Positions 16,754-25,577 are shown, numbered from the stretch's first letter. The stretch: 64,000 nt of DNA from Bacteroidales bacterium (GCA_017395365.1 JAFPUN010000017.1:1-64000), one strand, 5' to 3'. Made by a program: numbers and translations. Notes: a model not told the origin generated them from the letters alone.

Positions 16754-16961
16754 CAAAGCCTACCCCGACCTCACAAAATCCGACCTCAGCTATTGCTGCC
16801 TCTACCTGCTCGACCTGAACGACGCCGACATTGCCGCCCTGATGCAGCGCGCCTACAGCACCGTGAGCGAACGTAGCCGCAAGCTGAAAGTCCTTTTCGG
16901 AAGCGAAGAGCCACTTTCGACCATCCTTCGTGGCTTGGCAGCTGAAGAACAATTTCTCTGA
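16662..16961 (+). CDS. C-terminal HTH part of the TPR regulator
   Basis: This is the out-of-frame continuation of the 15158 gene. It contains LSKEQITALREAVDRHFGQF, then LTKSDLSYCCLYLLDLNDADIAALMQ and YSTVSERSRKLKVLFG, a LuxR-like helix-turn-helix as found at the end of Bacteroidales TPR-transmembrane regulators. In that family the domain couples an exported TPR sensor to DNA binding. It has no plausible separate promoter or ribosome-binding site, so it is unlikely to be an independent gene. Treat it with the 15158-16753 frame as one broken gene. Confidence 0.7.
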   Translation: MIIKYALSKEQITALREAVDRHFGQFTIRLSKAYPDLTKSDLSYCCLYLLDLNDADIAALMQRAYSTVSERSRKLKVLFGSEEPLSTILRGLAAEEQFL

Positions 16962-17010
16962 TTTTCAGTATATTGCTTAAAAACCCGTACCAAACCGCAC
17001 CCCTTTTTCC

Positions 17011-17041
17011 TTGACAGGTTTTTATAGTGAGTCTACTTTTG
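17011..17041 (+). promoter_or_regulatory. Promoter of the BspA-like gene
   Basis: TTG at 17011-17013 and TACTTTTG at 17034-17041 are spaced by 20 bases, matching the Bacteroidetes housekeeping consensus. The gene starts 47 bases downstream. Confidence 0.65.
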
Positions 17042-17087
17042 CATCAAAATTCAAACACAAAAGTATTCACATTAAAAAACCAAAGCA

Positions 17088-18251
17088 ATGAAAAAATTAT
17101 TCGTAACCTTAATGATTGTGGCCGGCTTCGCGATGCAAGCCTTGGCCCAAGTAGATTTCACGGCGGTTTGCGAAACCGGGCAAACCTTGGATTACACCAT
17201 CCTCAGCGAAAACCCGCCAGAGGTGGAGATCTATCACACGGAGGATTATTCCGGAAGCCTTATTATCCCCGTTTCGGTTTCCTACAACGGAACGGAATAT
17301 TCCGTCGTATCCATTGGCAGAGGCGCTTTTATGGGAGGCCCATGCACCAATTTCACTGGAACTTTAACCATCCCCAACACGGTGAGAAGCATTGGCCAAC
17401 AAGCTTTCCACGGCTGTACCTTCACTGGTCCGCTCGTCATTCCCAATTCGGTTACCGAAATTGGCAGCCATGCCTTTATGGATTGTGTCAATTTCACCAG
17501 TTTGACCTTGTCAGAATCGCTGTCCATCATTGAAGAGTTCACCTTTGGCATTTGCACTGGCTTCAGGGGCGACCTTTTCATCCCCGAATCCGTTTACGAC
17601 GTCAAATACAACGCCTTCTACCAATGCGGCTTCGACGGCACTTTGACGCTCTCGCCAATGATGTGGTATCTTCAGGAAGGTTCTTTTGAATTGTGCTCCA
17701 ACTTCAAAGCCGTCGTCATCCCCGAAGGTGTCGGTTACCTTGACTGGAACGCAATGGACTTTTTAGTGAAACCGACAGCGTTGGAGATTCCATCGACAAT
17801 GGAATGTATGATGGACTACGCTTTCTGCCATCTGAACCGCTTGACGACGATGTCTGTGAAAGCGACCGTTCCGCCCTATATTGAGGAAAACACCTTCCAA
17901 CAAGTCAATCGAAACATCCCGGTTTATATCCCCCAAGGAACGATGGAGGATTACAGGAATGCGGAGTATTGGTGCGAGTTCACCCATTTCATAGAAACAG
18001 AATTTGTCAGCCTTAACGAGCATGAACCCTCCGCAAATATAGCGGTTTATCCCAATCCTGCCGTGAACTTTGTCAGAATCGAAGGCACAACCGTCGCTGG
18101 TCTTCAGGTTTTCAATGCCGCCGGCCAGTTGGTGAAAATCGTTCAAAACACGAATGAAATCAACATCAGCGACTTGGAGCGCGGCGTTTACTTCGTTTCT
18201 ATCGTCACGGAAAACAGGAACCGTTTCGTCAGAAAAATCGTAAAGAACTAA
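17088..18251 (+). CDS. BspA-like LRR_5 protein with T9SS sorting domain
   Basis: This is a 387-residue exported protein. After a signal peptide (MKKLFVTLMIVAGFAMQALA-Q) come irregular BspA-type leucine-rich repeats of ~23 residues (LTIPNTVRSIGQQAFHGC, LVIPNSVTEIGSHAFMDC). They end in the capping segment typical of this family (IPVYIPQGTMEDYRNAEYW) and a type A T9SS sorting domain (VYPNPAVNFVRIEG ... VRKIVKN). BspA-type repeats mediate adhesion to host or bacterial proteins in characterised members. It is a small relative of the giant protein at 31250 and has its own promoter. Confidence 0.9.
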   Translation: MKKLFVTLMIVAGFAMQALAQVDFTAVCETGQTLDYTILSENPPEVEIYHTEDYSGSLIIPVSVSYNGTEYSVVSIGRGAFMGGPCTNFTGTLTIPNTVRSIGQQAFHGCTFTGPLVIPNSVTEIGSHAFMDCVNFTSLTLSESLSIIEEFTFGICTGFRGDLFIPESVYDVKYNAFYQCGFDGTLTLSPMMWYLQEGSFELCSNFKAVVIPEGVGYLDWNAMDFLVKPTALEIPSTMECMMDYAFCHLNRLTTMSVKATVPPYIEENTFQQVNRNIPVYIPQGTMEDYRNAEYWCEFTHFIETEFVSLNEHEPSANIAVYPNPAVNFVRIEGTTVAGLQVFNAAGQLVKIVQNTNEINISDLERGVYFVSIVTENRNRFVRKIVKN

Positions 18252-18284
18252 AATACATTAAATAACAATCAAAAACAACACATT

Positions 18285-18767
18285 ATGAACAAGTTAAGCA
18301 AAACCATCGTCGCCTTAATGGCACTTTTCGTCATTGGATTCCTCGCCATGGAAGGATGTGACAAGCAAAATCCACAACCCAAAGTCTCCGACTTCTTCAT
18401 TTCTGGCTGCAACGACGTTGTCTTATATGACATGCGTGATAATGACTATCCGTATATCGACACGATATACGTGACCACTATTGACAACACGAAGTTGAAA
18501 ATCAGCACCACAAACACACAATTCCCTTGCGATGCGTACACCATCCGTCCTGAAATCCAAGCGCAAGAACAAAACATCTCCATAGAACTGCTCTATGAGG
18601 ATTCGTGGGCCGATTGCATATGCGGTCGCCATTTGGACATCATCCTCGAAAACCTGAAGTTGGGGCAAACCTATTTTTTCAGCATCAAGAAGGACGAACG
18701 CGATTATTTCCAGTTTGAGGTCACTTTCGGGCCCGACACGAATTTGATGTTTGTCCGCGAAGAATGA
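18285..18767 (+). CDS. Putative lipoprotein, unknown function
   Basis: This predicts a 160-residue exported protein with a hydrophobic leader and Cys-25 in the sequence FLAMEGC, an atypical but possible lipobox. The mature region is acidic with Cys residues in FISGCNDVVLYD, FPCDAYTIRPE and DCICGRHLD. No domain was recognised. It follows the BspA-like gene by 33 bases and shares its transcript, so it may be a small surface partner; that is inference. Confidence 0.65.
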   Translation: MNKLSKTIVALMALFVIGFLAMEGCDKQNPQPKVSDFFISGCNDVVLYDMRDNDYPYIDTIYVTTIDNTKLKISTTNTQFPCDAYTIRPEIQAQEQNISIELLYEDSWADCICGRHLDIILENLKLGQTYFFSIKKDERDYFQFEVTFGPDTNLMFVREE

Positions 18768-18857
18768 CGGTTAGATGCCAGATTACCATAAAACCATGTG
18801 GTTTGGATGTCGGTAAGGAAGAAATCCTTATTTTCGCAGCGCAAAACACTTCGGGAA

Positions 18858-19943
18858 ATGGAAAACATCTGGTTGAACGAAGCCTTCAGAGGCGAAGTGC
18901 CCGACTTTCACGGTCACGTGGGCTGGGCATGCCCGTCGAACATCGCCTTGGTGAAATATTGGGGCAAAAAAGGAAAGCAACTCCCTCAAAATCCTTCGAT
19001 TAGCTTCACCTTGTCGGAATGTCGCTCCGAGACTTTCGTTACATTTGAAAAAGCCGACCGATTCGGATTCAGCTTCTCTTTTGAAGGCAAGGAGAACCCC
19101 GCATTTGGAGCGAAAATCGAGAAATTTCTGCTTGAGAATCAAGCGTTTTTCCCATTCATCAACCAATTGAACCTGAAAGTAGAGAGCCGTAATACTTTCC
19201 CACATTCGTCGGGCATTGCTTCCTCGGCTTCTTCAATGAGTGCTTTCGTGATGTGTTTGCTTGATTTGGAGAGGTCCCTGAGCTTGTCGAAGGGCCAGCC
19301 ATTAGACATTAATTCGCAAAAAGCCTCCTATTTCTCCCGATTGGCCTCGGGCAGTGCGGCACGCTCGGTGTTCCCCGCAATGGCACTTTGGGGCAAGACG
19401 GAGGTCTACGAAGGCAGTTCCGACGAATATGCAGTTTCGCTCGAAAACGACATCCATCCCGTTTTCAAAACCTATCACGACAGCATTTTGATTGTCAGCG
19501 GTGAAACCAAATCTGTTTCGAGCCGTGCGGGTCATGCCTTGATGGAGGGAAATCCTTACGCACCAGCCCGTTATGCGCAGGCCAACGAAAACATAGTGAA
19601 CCTTCTTTCCGCTCTGAAATCGGGTGATTTGGACACCTTTATTAATATTACCGAAAGCGAAGCCCTACAACTCCACGCCCTGATGATGTGCTCCAATCCG
19701 TCATTTATCTTAATGAAACCCAATACATTGCGCATCATTGAGGAAGTTAGGAATTTCAGGAACGAGACCCATATTCCGCTTTGTTTCACTTTGGATGCCG
19801 GTCCGAATGTACATTTGCTTTATCCCGAAAGCGAAGCCGAAAAAGTGGAACATTTCATAAAAGACAACCTGGCTGCCTATTGCGTTGACAACAAATGGAT
19901 TGCCGACCATGTCGGTGACGGACCGAAAAAATTGCTGCAATGA
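18858..19943 (+). CDS. Diphosphomevalonate decarboxylase
   Basis: This 361-residue GHMP-family enzyme converts mevalonate 5-diphosphate and ATP to isopentenyl diphosphate, CO2, ADP and phosphate. Signature segments are GWACPSNIALVKYWGKKG near the N-terminus, the phosphate loop FPHSSGIASSASSMSAF, the SGSAARSVFPAMALW segment with catalytic Ser/Arg, and LDAGPNVHLLYP near the C-terminus. The start at 18858 (MENIWLNEAF) is chosen because the in-frame region upstream overlaps a probable promoter (TATTTTCG at 18829-18836). It overlaps the mevalonate kinase gene by 4 bases (ATGA). A GGTCCCTGAGC repeat lies inside the frame and encodes RSLSLSKGQ. Confidence 0.93.
   Translation: MENIWLNEAFRGEVPDFHGHVGWACPSNIALVKYWGKKGKQLPQNPSISFTLSECRSETFVTFEKADRFGFSFSFEGKENPAFGAKIEKFLLENQAFFPFINQLNLKVESRNTFPHSSGIASSASSMSAFVMCLLDLERSLSLSKGQPLDINSQKASYFSRLASGSAARSVFPAMALWGKTEVYEGSSDEYAVSLENDIHPVFKTYHDSILIVSGETKSVSSRAGHALMEGNPYAPARYAQANENIVNLLSALKSGDLDTFINITESEALQLHALMMCSNPSFILMKPNTLRIIEEVRNFRNETHIPLCFTLDAGPNVHLLYPESEAEKVEHFIKDNLAAYCVDNKWIADHVGDGPKKLLQ
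19273..19296. repeat. GGTCCCTGAGC...GTCGAAGGGCC repeat in coding DNA
   Basis: GGTCCCTGAGC is followed by TTGTCGAAGGGCC. It is nearly identical to 46783-46806 and related to one arm of the element at 14661-14708. It adds SLSLSKGQP to diphosphomevalonate decarboxylase at a loop between conserved blocks. Confidence 0.85.
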
Positions 19944-20824
19944 GAGACCGATACTATAGCAAAGTCATCCTTTTCGGTGAGTATTCGATGATTTTCGATG
20001 CCACTGCGCTAATGATTCCACTCAAGCGGTTCTCGGCGCAATGGCAGTTTCCACAAAGCCGGAATAGGACTGCTTCGTTGACCTCCAACCAAAGTCTGAA
20101 ACGGTTCTGCCAATATCTCTCCGAAAACGAAGAACTATCGAACCTCTTGGATTTACAGGCTTTAAGAAAGGATTTGAATGAGGGTCTTTTCCTTGCTTCC
20201 AATGTGCCTTCGGGCTATGGCTTGGGCAGCTCTGGTACTTTGGTGGCAGCCGTTTATGATCGCTATGCCATTCGGAAAACCGAAGATTATCTTCAATTGA
20301 AAACCCTCTTTGGCCAAATGGAGAGCCACTTCCACGGCAGTAGTTCGGGCATCGATCCCTTGCAATGCTATTTGGGGCAACCGTTCAAGATCACACCCGA
20401 GGGTGTGCAACTGCTTTCGGATGATTTCCTGAAAAAAGACATTCACATCTGTTTGATTGACACGAAGATAAAGAGCAACACCAAGCCTTTGGTCAACCAT
20501 TTCAAGGCACAGCGCGAAAATCCCGAGTTTTTGAGCCGATTCCAAGCAGAGTATGTGCCTTGTGTGACTTCATGCATCGATTCGATGATTGAAGGCAATA
20601 AAGAGCTGTTTTTCAGTTCGTTGAAACAACTCACCAAAGGCCAATTGGAGTTCCTTCGCCCGATGGTCACTGACAATACTTTGGATTTGTTTCCCGCTGA
20701 TTACGACTTCAACTTTGGCGTAAAGATCTCAGGTTCAGGCGGTGGTGGCTATGTGCTAGGCTTCACTGACAATGTGGATAATGCGTCCGATTTGCTCAAG
20801 GATTTTGAAGTGATTTGGCTGTAA
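19940..20824 (+). CDS. Mevalonate kinase
   Basis: This 294-residue GHMP kinase phosphorylates mevalonate. Motif 1 is YSKVILFGEYSMIFDATALMIP, motif 2 (ATP loop) is VPSGYGLGSSGTLVAAVYD, the SHFHGSSSGIDPL segment carries the catalytic Asp, and motif 3 is KISGSGGGGYVLGF. The start overlaps the stop of diphosphomevalonate decarboxylase (ATGA), implying translational coupling. Together with HMG-CoA reductase and the GYDIA kinase it supplies the core of a mevalonate route to isoprenoids. Confidence 0.92.
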   Translation: MRDRYYSKVILFGEYSMIFDATALMIPLKRFSAQWQFPQSRNRTASLTSNQSLKRFCQYLSENEELSNLLDLQALRKDLNEGLFLASNVPSGYGLGSSGTLVAAVYDRYAIRKTEDYLQLKTLFGQMESHFHGSSSGIDPLQCYLGQPFKITPEGVQLLSDDFLKKDIHICLIDTKIKSNTKPLVNHFKAQRENPEFLSRFQAEYVPCVTSCIDSMIEGNKELFFSSLKQLTKGQLEFLRPMVTDNTLDLFPADYDFNFGVKISGSGGGGYVLGFTDNVDNASDLLKDFEVIWL

Positions 20825-20829
20825 ATGTT

Positions 20830-20837
20830 TATTTTTG
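20830..20837 (+). promoter_or_regulatory. -7 element within the mevalonate kinase/gtrA junction
   Basis: TATTTTTG matches TAnnTTTG and ends 8 bases before ATG 20846. It supports a separate, short-leader transcript for gtrA and argues against the upstream start at 20825. Confidence 0.5.
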
Positions 20838-20845
20838 CGCCCCAA

Positions 20846-21349
20846 ATGTCAGCTTTGAAAAACATAGAATCCTGGATAGAACGCACCTTGACCACGGTCA
20901 TCGACTTTTTCTATCCGCCATTCAGCAAGGTGATGAGCCTCGAGCTATTCCGTTACGCGGCTTGCGGTGGCTTGAACCTTGTTTTGGAATGGGTGCTGTA
21001 CTATGTTTTCTACCATTTCATCTTCAAAGGTCAGGTTTTCGACCTTGGCTTCATTGCCTTTACACCCCATATCGCGGCCTTTGTGTTCAAGTTCCCCATC
21101 ACCTTCCTGACGGGTTTCTGGATGGCGCGCCACATCAGTTTCTCGGGCTCCACACTGAAAGGTAGGACGCAGATTGTCAGATATTTCCTAGTGACGGTTG
21201 TCAACATCCTCATTAACTACTTTGGCCTAAAACTCTTCGTCGAGGTGCTGCACATCTGGCCGACCGTCTCCTACATCATCATCTCCATCCTCTGCGTGAC
21301 ATTCAGCTATTTGACGAATAAATTCTATTCGTTTCGGAAAGCAAAATGA
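20846..21349 (+). CDS. GtrA family membrane protein
   Basis: This 167-residue protein has four transmembrane helices with the GtrA layout: FRYAACGGLNLVLEWVLYYV, a second helix near FTPHIAAFVFKFPITFLTGFW, the RHISFSG loop, and the paired C-terminal helices VRYFLVTVVNILINYFGLK and SYIIISILCVTFSYLTNKFYSF. GtrA proteins are thought to flip lipid-linked sugars such as undecaprenyl-phosphate glucose. Its position next to isoprenoid genes is suggestive only. Start 20846 is chosen because a promoter -7 box overlaps the alternative start at 20825. Confidence 0.85.
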   Translation: MSALKNIESWIERTLTTVIDFFYPPFSKVMSLELFRYAACGGLNLVLEWVLYYVFYHFIFKGQVFDLGFIAFTPHIAAFVFKFPITFLTGFWMARHISFSGSTLKGRTQIVRYFLVTVVNILINYFGLKLFVEVLHIWPTVSYIIISILCVTFSYLTNKFYSFRKAK

Positions 21350-21356
21350 TTCTTTG

Positions 21357-21444
21357 CACGCAGAATGCGCAGAACTATATGAATCGCAAAGCGACGCCAA
21401 GTTTGCGTCCGGTAGGCTTCTGCGTTTTCTGCGGATTCTGCGTG
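21357..21444. repeat. Inverted repeat between gtrA and recG
   Basis: CACGCAGAATGCGCAGAA (21357-21374) pairs with 21427-21444 with one mismatch, and an inner CGCAAA/TTTGCG pair lies between. It fills the gap between two converging genes and could serve both as terminator. The CGCAGAAT-type arm resembles dispersed palindromes common in Bacteroidetes genomes. Confidence 0.75.
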
Positions 21445-21449
21445 AGGTT

Positions 21450-23555
21450 TTAACCTATCTGGCTCCAATCAAAAGTCTGCGCGAACAATTCCTTGTAATG
21501 TTCTCTTAACATCCTATTTTCGGGCTTGATGAGCTTCGGATCGTCGGCCAAAAGCTTGATGGCAGCCTCGCGGACTTGTGGAATTAATGGACCGTCTTTC
21601 TGCAAGTCACCGATGAGCATCTCGATTTGCCCTGACTGCCGTGTGCCGCCCGTCTCGCCAGGACCGCGTAGTTCGAGGTCGACTTCGGCGATTTCAAAGC
21701 CGTCATTGGTGCTGCACATGGTTTTCATACGAGTTTTGCCGTCGGTAGTCAGTTTATGGTCGGTGACGAGGATACAGTACGACTGGTCGGCACCGCGCCC
21801 CACGCGACCGCGCAATTGATGCAACTGCGACAAGCCGAAGCGGTTGGCGTTCTCAATGATCATCACCGTGGCATTGGGGATGTTCACGCCCACCTCGATG
21901 ACCGTCGTGGCCACCATGATTTGTGCGTTTTTAGTAATAAAGCGTTGCATCTCGAAATCCTTGTCCTCGGCAGTCAACCGGCCATGGCAGACGCAGAGTT
22001 TATATTGTGGCTCGGGAAAGTCATGCAACAAGGCCTCATAACCCTCCTGAAGCGCAATCATATCGGTGTTCTCCGACTCCTTGATGCAGGGATAGACCAC
22101 ATAAATCTGTCGCCCGAGCGCGATTTGCTGCTTCATGAACATCATGATGCGGTAGCGGTCGTCGCTGTACACGTGATAGGTCTGCACAGGTTTGCGGCCA
22201 GGAGGCAACTCATCGATTTTAGAGACATCAAGGTCTCCGTATTGCGTCATTGCCAAGGTACGCGGGATGGGTGTGGCGGTCATCACCAAAGTGTGGGGTG
22301 GAATCTCGGTTTTCTCGTAAAATTTTGACCTTTGCTCCACACCAAAGCGGTGTTGCTCATCAATGATGGCCAAGCCCAAGTTCTTGAACACCACCTTGCT
22401 TTCAATCAGCGCGTGGGTTCCCACCACAATTTGCATCGTGCCATCGGCCAAGCCTGCATAAATCTTCTTTCGTTCCGCGATTTTGGTGGAACCCGTCAGC
22501 AAGGCAAAGTTGATGTCCATGTCTTTCAACTGCTCCTGCAAGGTGGCAAAATGCTGCGTGGCCAAAATCTCAGTAGGTGCCATCAGACAGGCTTGGAAGC
22601 CGTTGTCCAAGGCCAAGAGCATCACCATGAGGGCGACGATGGTCTTGCCGCTGCCCACATCGCCTTGCAACAAGCGGTTCATCTGATGGCCCGACCCCAG
22701 GTCCTTTCGTATCTCCTTGATGACTCGCTTTTGGGCGTTGGTCAGCGGGAAAGGCAGATGGTTTTTGTAGAAATCGTTGAAATAGTCGCCCACCACACCA
22801 AAAACATGACCTTTGATGGCCTGCTCGCGGTGCATCTTGTTGCGCAAAAGCTTGAGTTGGAAGAAGAAATGCTCCTCGTATTTCAGTCGGCGCGTTGCTT
22901 GTTGGATCTCGATGTTGTTGGAGGGCAGGTGGATCTCGTAATAGGCGTAACGACGCGGAATCAGTTGCTCTTGTTCAATGAGGGATTTCGGGAGTGTCTC
23001 GGGAATGTATTCGTAGACCTGTTGTAGAATCAGTTTCTGCAGCTTGGCGATGGTGCGCGTGCCGAGGCCATGGTCCTTCATCTTCTCGGTAGTGTTGTAG
23101 ACGCCTTGCAAACCTTCGCCAATGAGCGGATCCTTGGGGTCGTACTCCTCGATTTCGGGGTGGACGAAGTTGTAGTTGTGGTTAAACTCGCTCGCTTTGC
23201 CGAAAAGCACATATTTCACGCCTGGTTTGAAGCGGTTCTTGATCCATTTTAGTCCTCGGAACCACACCACTTCAATGCTGCCGGTCTCGTCGCTGAAAAG
23301 CCCCGTGGCGCGCGTTGCCCTTGGGGCCCCAATCATCTTGATGTTGGAGATGGTGCCGACCAACTGATAATACACGGAATCATCGTTGATGTAGGCCACC
23401 TTTTGGATCTGGCTGCGGTCGATATAGCGGAACGGAAACTGGTTGAGCATATCCTGATAGGTGGACACGCCCAACTCCTTCTTCAGGACTTCGGCTTTCT
23501 TTGGCCCGACACCCTTCAAATAGGCGATGTTCGTTTGCAGCAGGTTTGTTTCCAT
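21450..23555 (-). CDS. recG: ATP-dependent DNA helicase RecG
   Basis: This 701-residue branch-migration helicase reverses stalled replication forks and processes recombination intermediates. Its N-terminal wedge/OB domain (YQLVGTISNIKMIG...TGLFSDETGSIEVVWF) is followed by a superfamily 2 motor: Walker A GDVGSGKTIVALM, DEQH box IIDEQHRFGVEQ, motif III MTATPIPRTLA, and motif VI QLRGRVGRG. The C-terminal TRG-type region (RMKTMCSTNDGFEIAEVDLELRGPGE) is present. It has the expected length for RecG. Confidence 0.96.
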   Translation of the reverse strand: METNLLQTNIAYLKGVGPKKAEVLKKELGVSTYQDMLNQFPFRYIDRSQIQKVAYINDDSVYYQLVGTISNIKMIGAPRATRATGLFSDETGSIEVVWFRGLKWIKNRFKPGVKYVLFGKASEFNHNYNFVHPEIEEYDPKDPLIGEGLQGVYNTTEKMKDHGLGTRTIAKLQKLILQQVYEYIPETLPKSLIEQEQLIPRRYAYYEIHLPSNNIEIQQATRRLKYEEHFFFQLKLLRNKMHREQAIKGHVFGVVGDYFNDFYKNHLPFPLTNAQKRVIKEIRKDLGSGHQMNRLLQGDVGSGKTIVALMVMLLALDNGFQACLMAPTEILATQHFATLQEQLKDMDINFALLTGSTKIAERKKIYAGLADGTMQIVVGTHALIESKVVFKNLGLAIIDEQHRFGVEQRSKFYEKTEIPPHTLVMTATPIPRTLAMTQYGDLDVSKIDELPPGRKPVQTYHVYSDDRYRIMMFMKQQIALGRQIYVVYPCIKESENTDMIALQEGYEALLHDFPEPQYKLCVCHGRLTAEDKDFEMQRFITKNAQIMVATTVIEVGVNIPNATVMIIENANRFGLSQLHQLRGRVGRGADQSYCILVTDHKLTTDGKTRMKTMCSTNDGFEIAEVDLELRGPGETGGTRQSGQIEMLIGDLQKDGPLIPQVREAAIKLLADDPKLIKPENRMLREHYKELFAQTFDWSQIG

Positions 23556-23565
23556 GCCACGTCAA

Positions 23566-23802
23566 CTAAACATTTATCGAATCCAAATACAAAGTATCGG
23601 GGCAAAGGTCAGCACCATTGGGCCATTGAATGCTGCCCAAGAAAACTGTTACCCTGCGGAAAAACGATTCATCGGCAAGAGGAGCAAAAATTCCCTTCCC
23701 AATATATGGGGAAACATCAAAGCGTTTCTTTTCGCCATTAGAAAATTCCAACAGCAAAACATAGTTGCTTTCTGCTTTTACCGATTTGACGCGAGGGTTC
23801 AT
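23566..23802 (-). CDS. DUF2442-type protein
   Basis: This 78-residue protein fits DUF2442: an N-terminal VKSVKAESNYVLLLEFSNGEKKRFDV segment, a middle PLADESFFRRVTVF, and a C-terminal IQWPNGADLCPDTLYLDS. DUF2442 proteins often pair with DUF4160 proteins in toxin-antitoxin-like modules, but no partner frame was found upstream or downstream. It ends 10 bases upstream of the recG start and may share its transcript. The upstream 114 bases (23803-23916) hold no further gene. Confidence 0.8.
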   Translation of the reverse strand: MNPRVKSVKAESNYVLLLEFSNGEKKRFDVSPYIGKGIFAPLADESFFRRVTVFLGSIQWPNGADLCPDTLYLDSINV

Positions 23803-23916
23803 TACTGTTCATTTTAAAGGTTCAATTTGGAAGACATTGGTGCCAGTGGAAGCCATAGTTGGATTTAATTTCTGCAAAGATAGCAAAATTTCAGAAAATG
23901 AGAGGATTTTGCCAAA

Positions 23917-24834
23917 TTATTGTTTCTGCGGTGCCGCCGCCCTACTCTGGTTGACGATCCAAACGCCCGTGAAAACAAGTATCATCGCTATCCCCTTCTT
24001 CCATGTGAAGTGGTCCAAACCTATGATGATGCTGATGATGGTGGCGATGATAGGCTGTACATAATTGTACATGCTGACCAAGGTGGGTCGCAAGCGCTTC
24101 TGCCCGATGGGGATGAGGAAATACGCGACGAAGGTGGCGAAAAACACCACGAAAGCCACTTGCCACGCCACACGACTCTCAATCTGTCCGAAAGGAATGT
24201 GTATCAAGTTTTTGACATTGAAGGGCACGGTCACCAGCATGGTGAACAGAAACATCCACTTCATGAAGGTGACCACATTGTATCTCGAGATGAGCGGGCG
24301 GAAAATGCCGAGATAAAGGGCGAAGGTCAGGCCGTTGACGACCACGAGGACGATGCCCAAGGGCTTGGTTTCGGAAGCACCGCCGCCCAGTCCCACCGAG
24401 TTGAAAACCAAGATCAACACACCTGCCAGACTCACCAAAATGCCGCCCACTTTCTTGAAGGTGATGGGCTCCTTCAAAACGATGGCCGCCACAATCATGG
24501 TCAGGATGGGGGTGCAGGTGTTGGTGATGCTCGTGTCGATGGAGGTCGTCATGGTGATGGCCTTCAGGAAACTCCATTGGGTGAGGAACAGACCCAGCAT
24601 AGAGGCTATGAAGATCTTCCACTGGTCGTTCAGCGGTACTTTTTCCTTGGGCATGAACAGTGAGAGAATCCAAAACAACAGCGTGGCGCCCGCCGCACGG
24701 AAACATAGCAAGTCCATGGGGGTCATCACATGCGCGTTGGAGATGTTCTTGCAGCAAACGATGTTGAACCCGAAGATGCAGTAGGCACCAAAACAAGCGA
24801 GGTGCCCCGTAAGCGTTGTCTTATTCAATCCCAT
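23917..24834 (-). CDS. EamA/DMT family transporter
   Basis: This 305-residue inner-membrane protein has ten predicted helices arranged as two EamA repeats of the drug/metabolite transporter superfamily. The first repeat includes CFRAAGATLLFWILSLF, TQWSFLKAITMTTSIDTSITNTCTPIL and IVLKEPITFKKVGGILVSLAGVLIL. The second includes LVVVNGLTFALYLGIFRPL, YFLIPIGQKRLRPTLVSMYNYVQPIIATIISIIIG and IAMILVFTGVWIVNQSR. Substrates of such carriers range widely, often amino acids or nucleosides. No neighbour fixes the substrate. Confidence 0.88.
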   Translation of the reverse strand: MGLNKTTLTGHLACFGAYCIFGFNIVCCKNISNAHVMTPMDLLCFRAAGATLLFWILSLFMPKEKVPLNDQWKIFIASMLGLFLTQWSFLKAITMTTSIDTSITNTCTPILTMIVAAIVLKEPITFKKVGGILVSLAGVLILVFNSVGLGGGASETKPLGIVLVVVNGLTFALYLGIFRPLISRYNVVTFMKWMFLFTMLVTVPFNVKNLIHIPFGQIESRVAWQVAFVVFFATFVAYFLIPIGQKRLRPTLVSMYNYVQPIIATIISIIIGLDHFTWKKGIAMILVFTGVWIVNQSRAAAPQKQ

Positions 24835-24938
24835 AGACCGGTTTCACAAACAAGCCGCAAAAATAATAAATCTTTCCACTTGCCGTTTACAATTCAAGAA
24901 AAGCATCTGAATTTGACTATAAAACAAAGCCTTAAACC

Positions 24939-25577
24939 ATGTCAAAAAAAGCAATAGCATTATTCGTTTCTTTATTGGTGACTTGTTGTTCGTTCGCACA
25001 AAATGCGGCAAAGATTAGTTTCAACACATCGACGCTTCGAGAGGGGGTTATTGTCGGCTATTCGAGGACCATTCATCAAAACCATGAAATCGAGGTCGGA
25101 CTTCGCATCCATATCAACAGGCTAGCTATGCCTGACGACCAAGAGAGCATATATTTTAGACGAATGTATGCCTCAAATTTTGCCCAACATTTCGGAGCGC
25201 AACTGGGCTACAATTGGTATTTCCTTCCTTGTCTCAACCATTTGAAACCTTTTGTGTTTTATGAGCTTCAAGCCGCTTATTCAACCACAAGAAACCATGG
25301 CTACGGATGGACTTATAATGCCAACGATGGGAGTTACATTCCTATTGAAGAATATACTGAATCTTTTGGGCCTTTTCTTTGGTTACAAAACACCATAGGA
25401 GTAGGCTTCAAGGTTGATATTTGGAAATCGTTTTATCTTTTTGAGAAGATTGGATTTAACGCGACCCAAATCATTGGAAACGATGACAAACTAATGCCGG
25501 ATCCTTTTCAAAAGTTTCCTTGGTTAGTCAATGAATTTGGCTATATGATTATGGCTGGTGTTGGATATAGATTTTGA
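24939..25577 (+). CDS. Exported outer-membrane beta-barrel-like protein
   Basis: This predicts a 212-residue exported protein with a signal peptide (MSKKAIALFVSLLVTCCSFA-Q). The mature sequence alternates hydrophobic and polar residues in aromatic-rich strands (AQLGYNWYFLPCL, FVFYELQAAYSTT, NTIGVGFKVDIWKSFYLFEKIGFNA) and ends in a terminal Phe (IMAGVGYRF), the pattern of a small outer-membrane beta-barrel. The family was not identified. It is followed within 20 bases by the TatD-type gene, possibly on the same transcript. Confidence 0.7.
   Translation: MSKKAIALFVSLLVTCCSFAQNAAKISFNTSTLREGVIVGYSRTIHQNHEIEVGLRIHINRLAMPDDQESIYFRRMYASNFAQHFGAQLGYNWYFLPCLNHLKPFVFYELQAAYSTTRNHGYGWTYNANDGSYIPIEEYTESFGPFLWLQNTIGVGFKVDIWKSFYLFEKIGFNATQIIGNDDKLMPDPFQKFPWLVNEFGYMIMAGVGYRF

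Noticed and set aside
23566-23802. DUF2442 gene as half of a toxin-antitoxin pair
   Set aside because: No partner frame of the DUF4160 type lies in the 114-base gap upstream or between it and recG.
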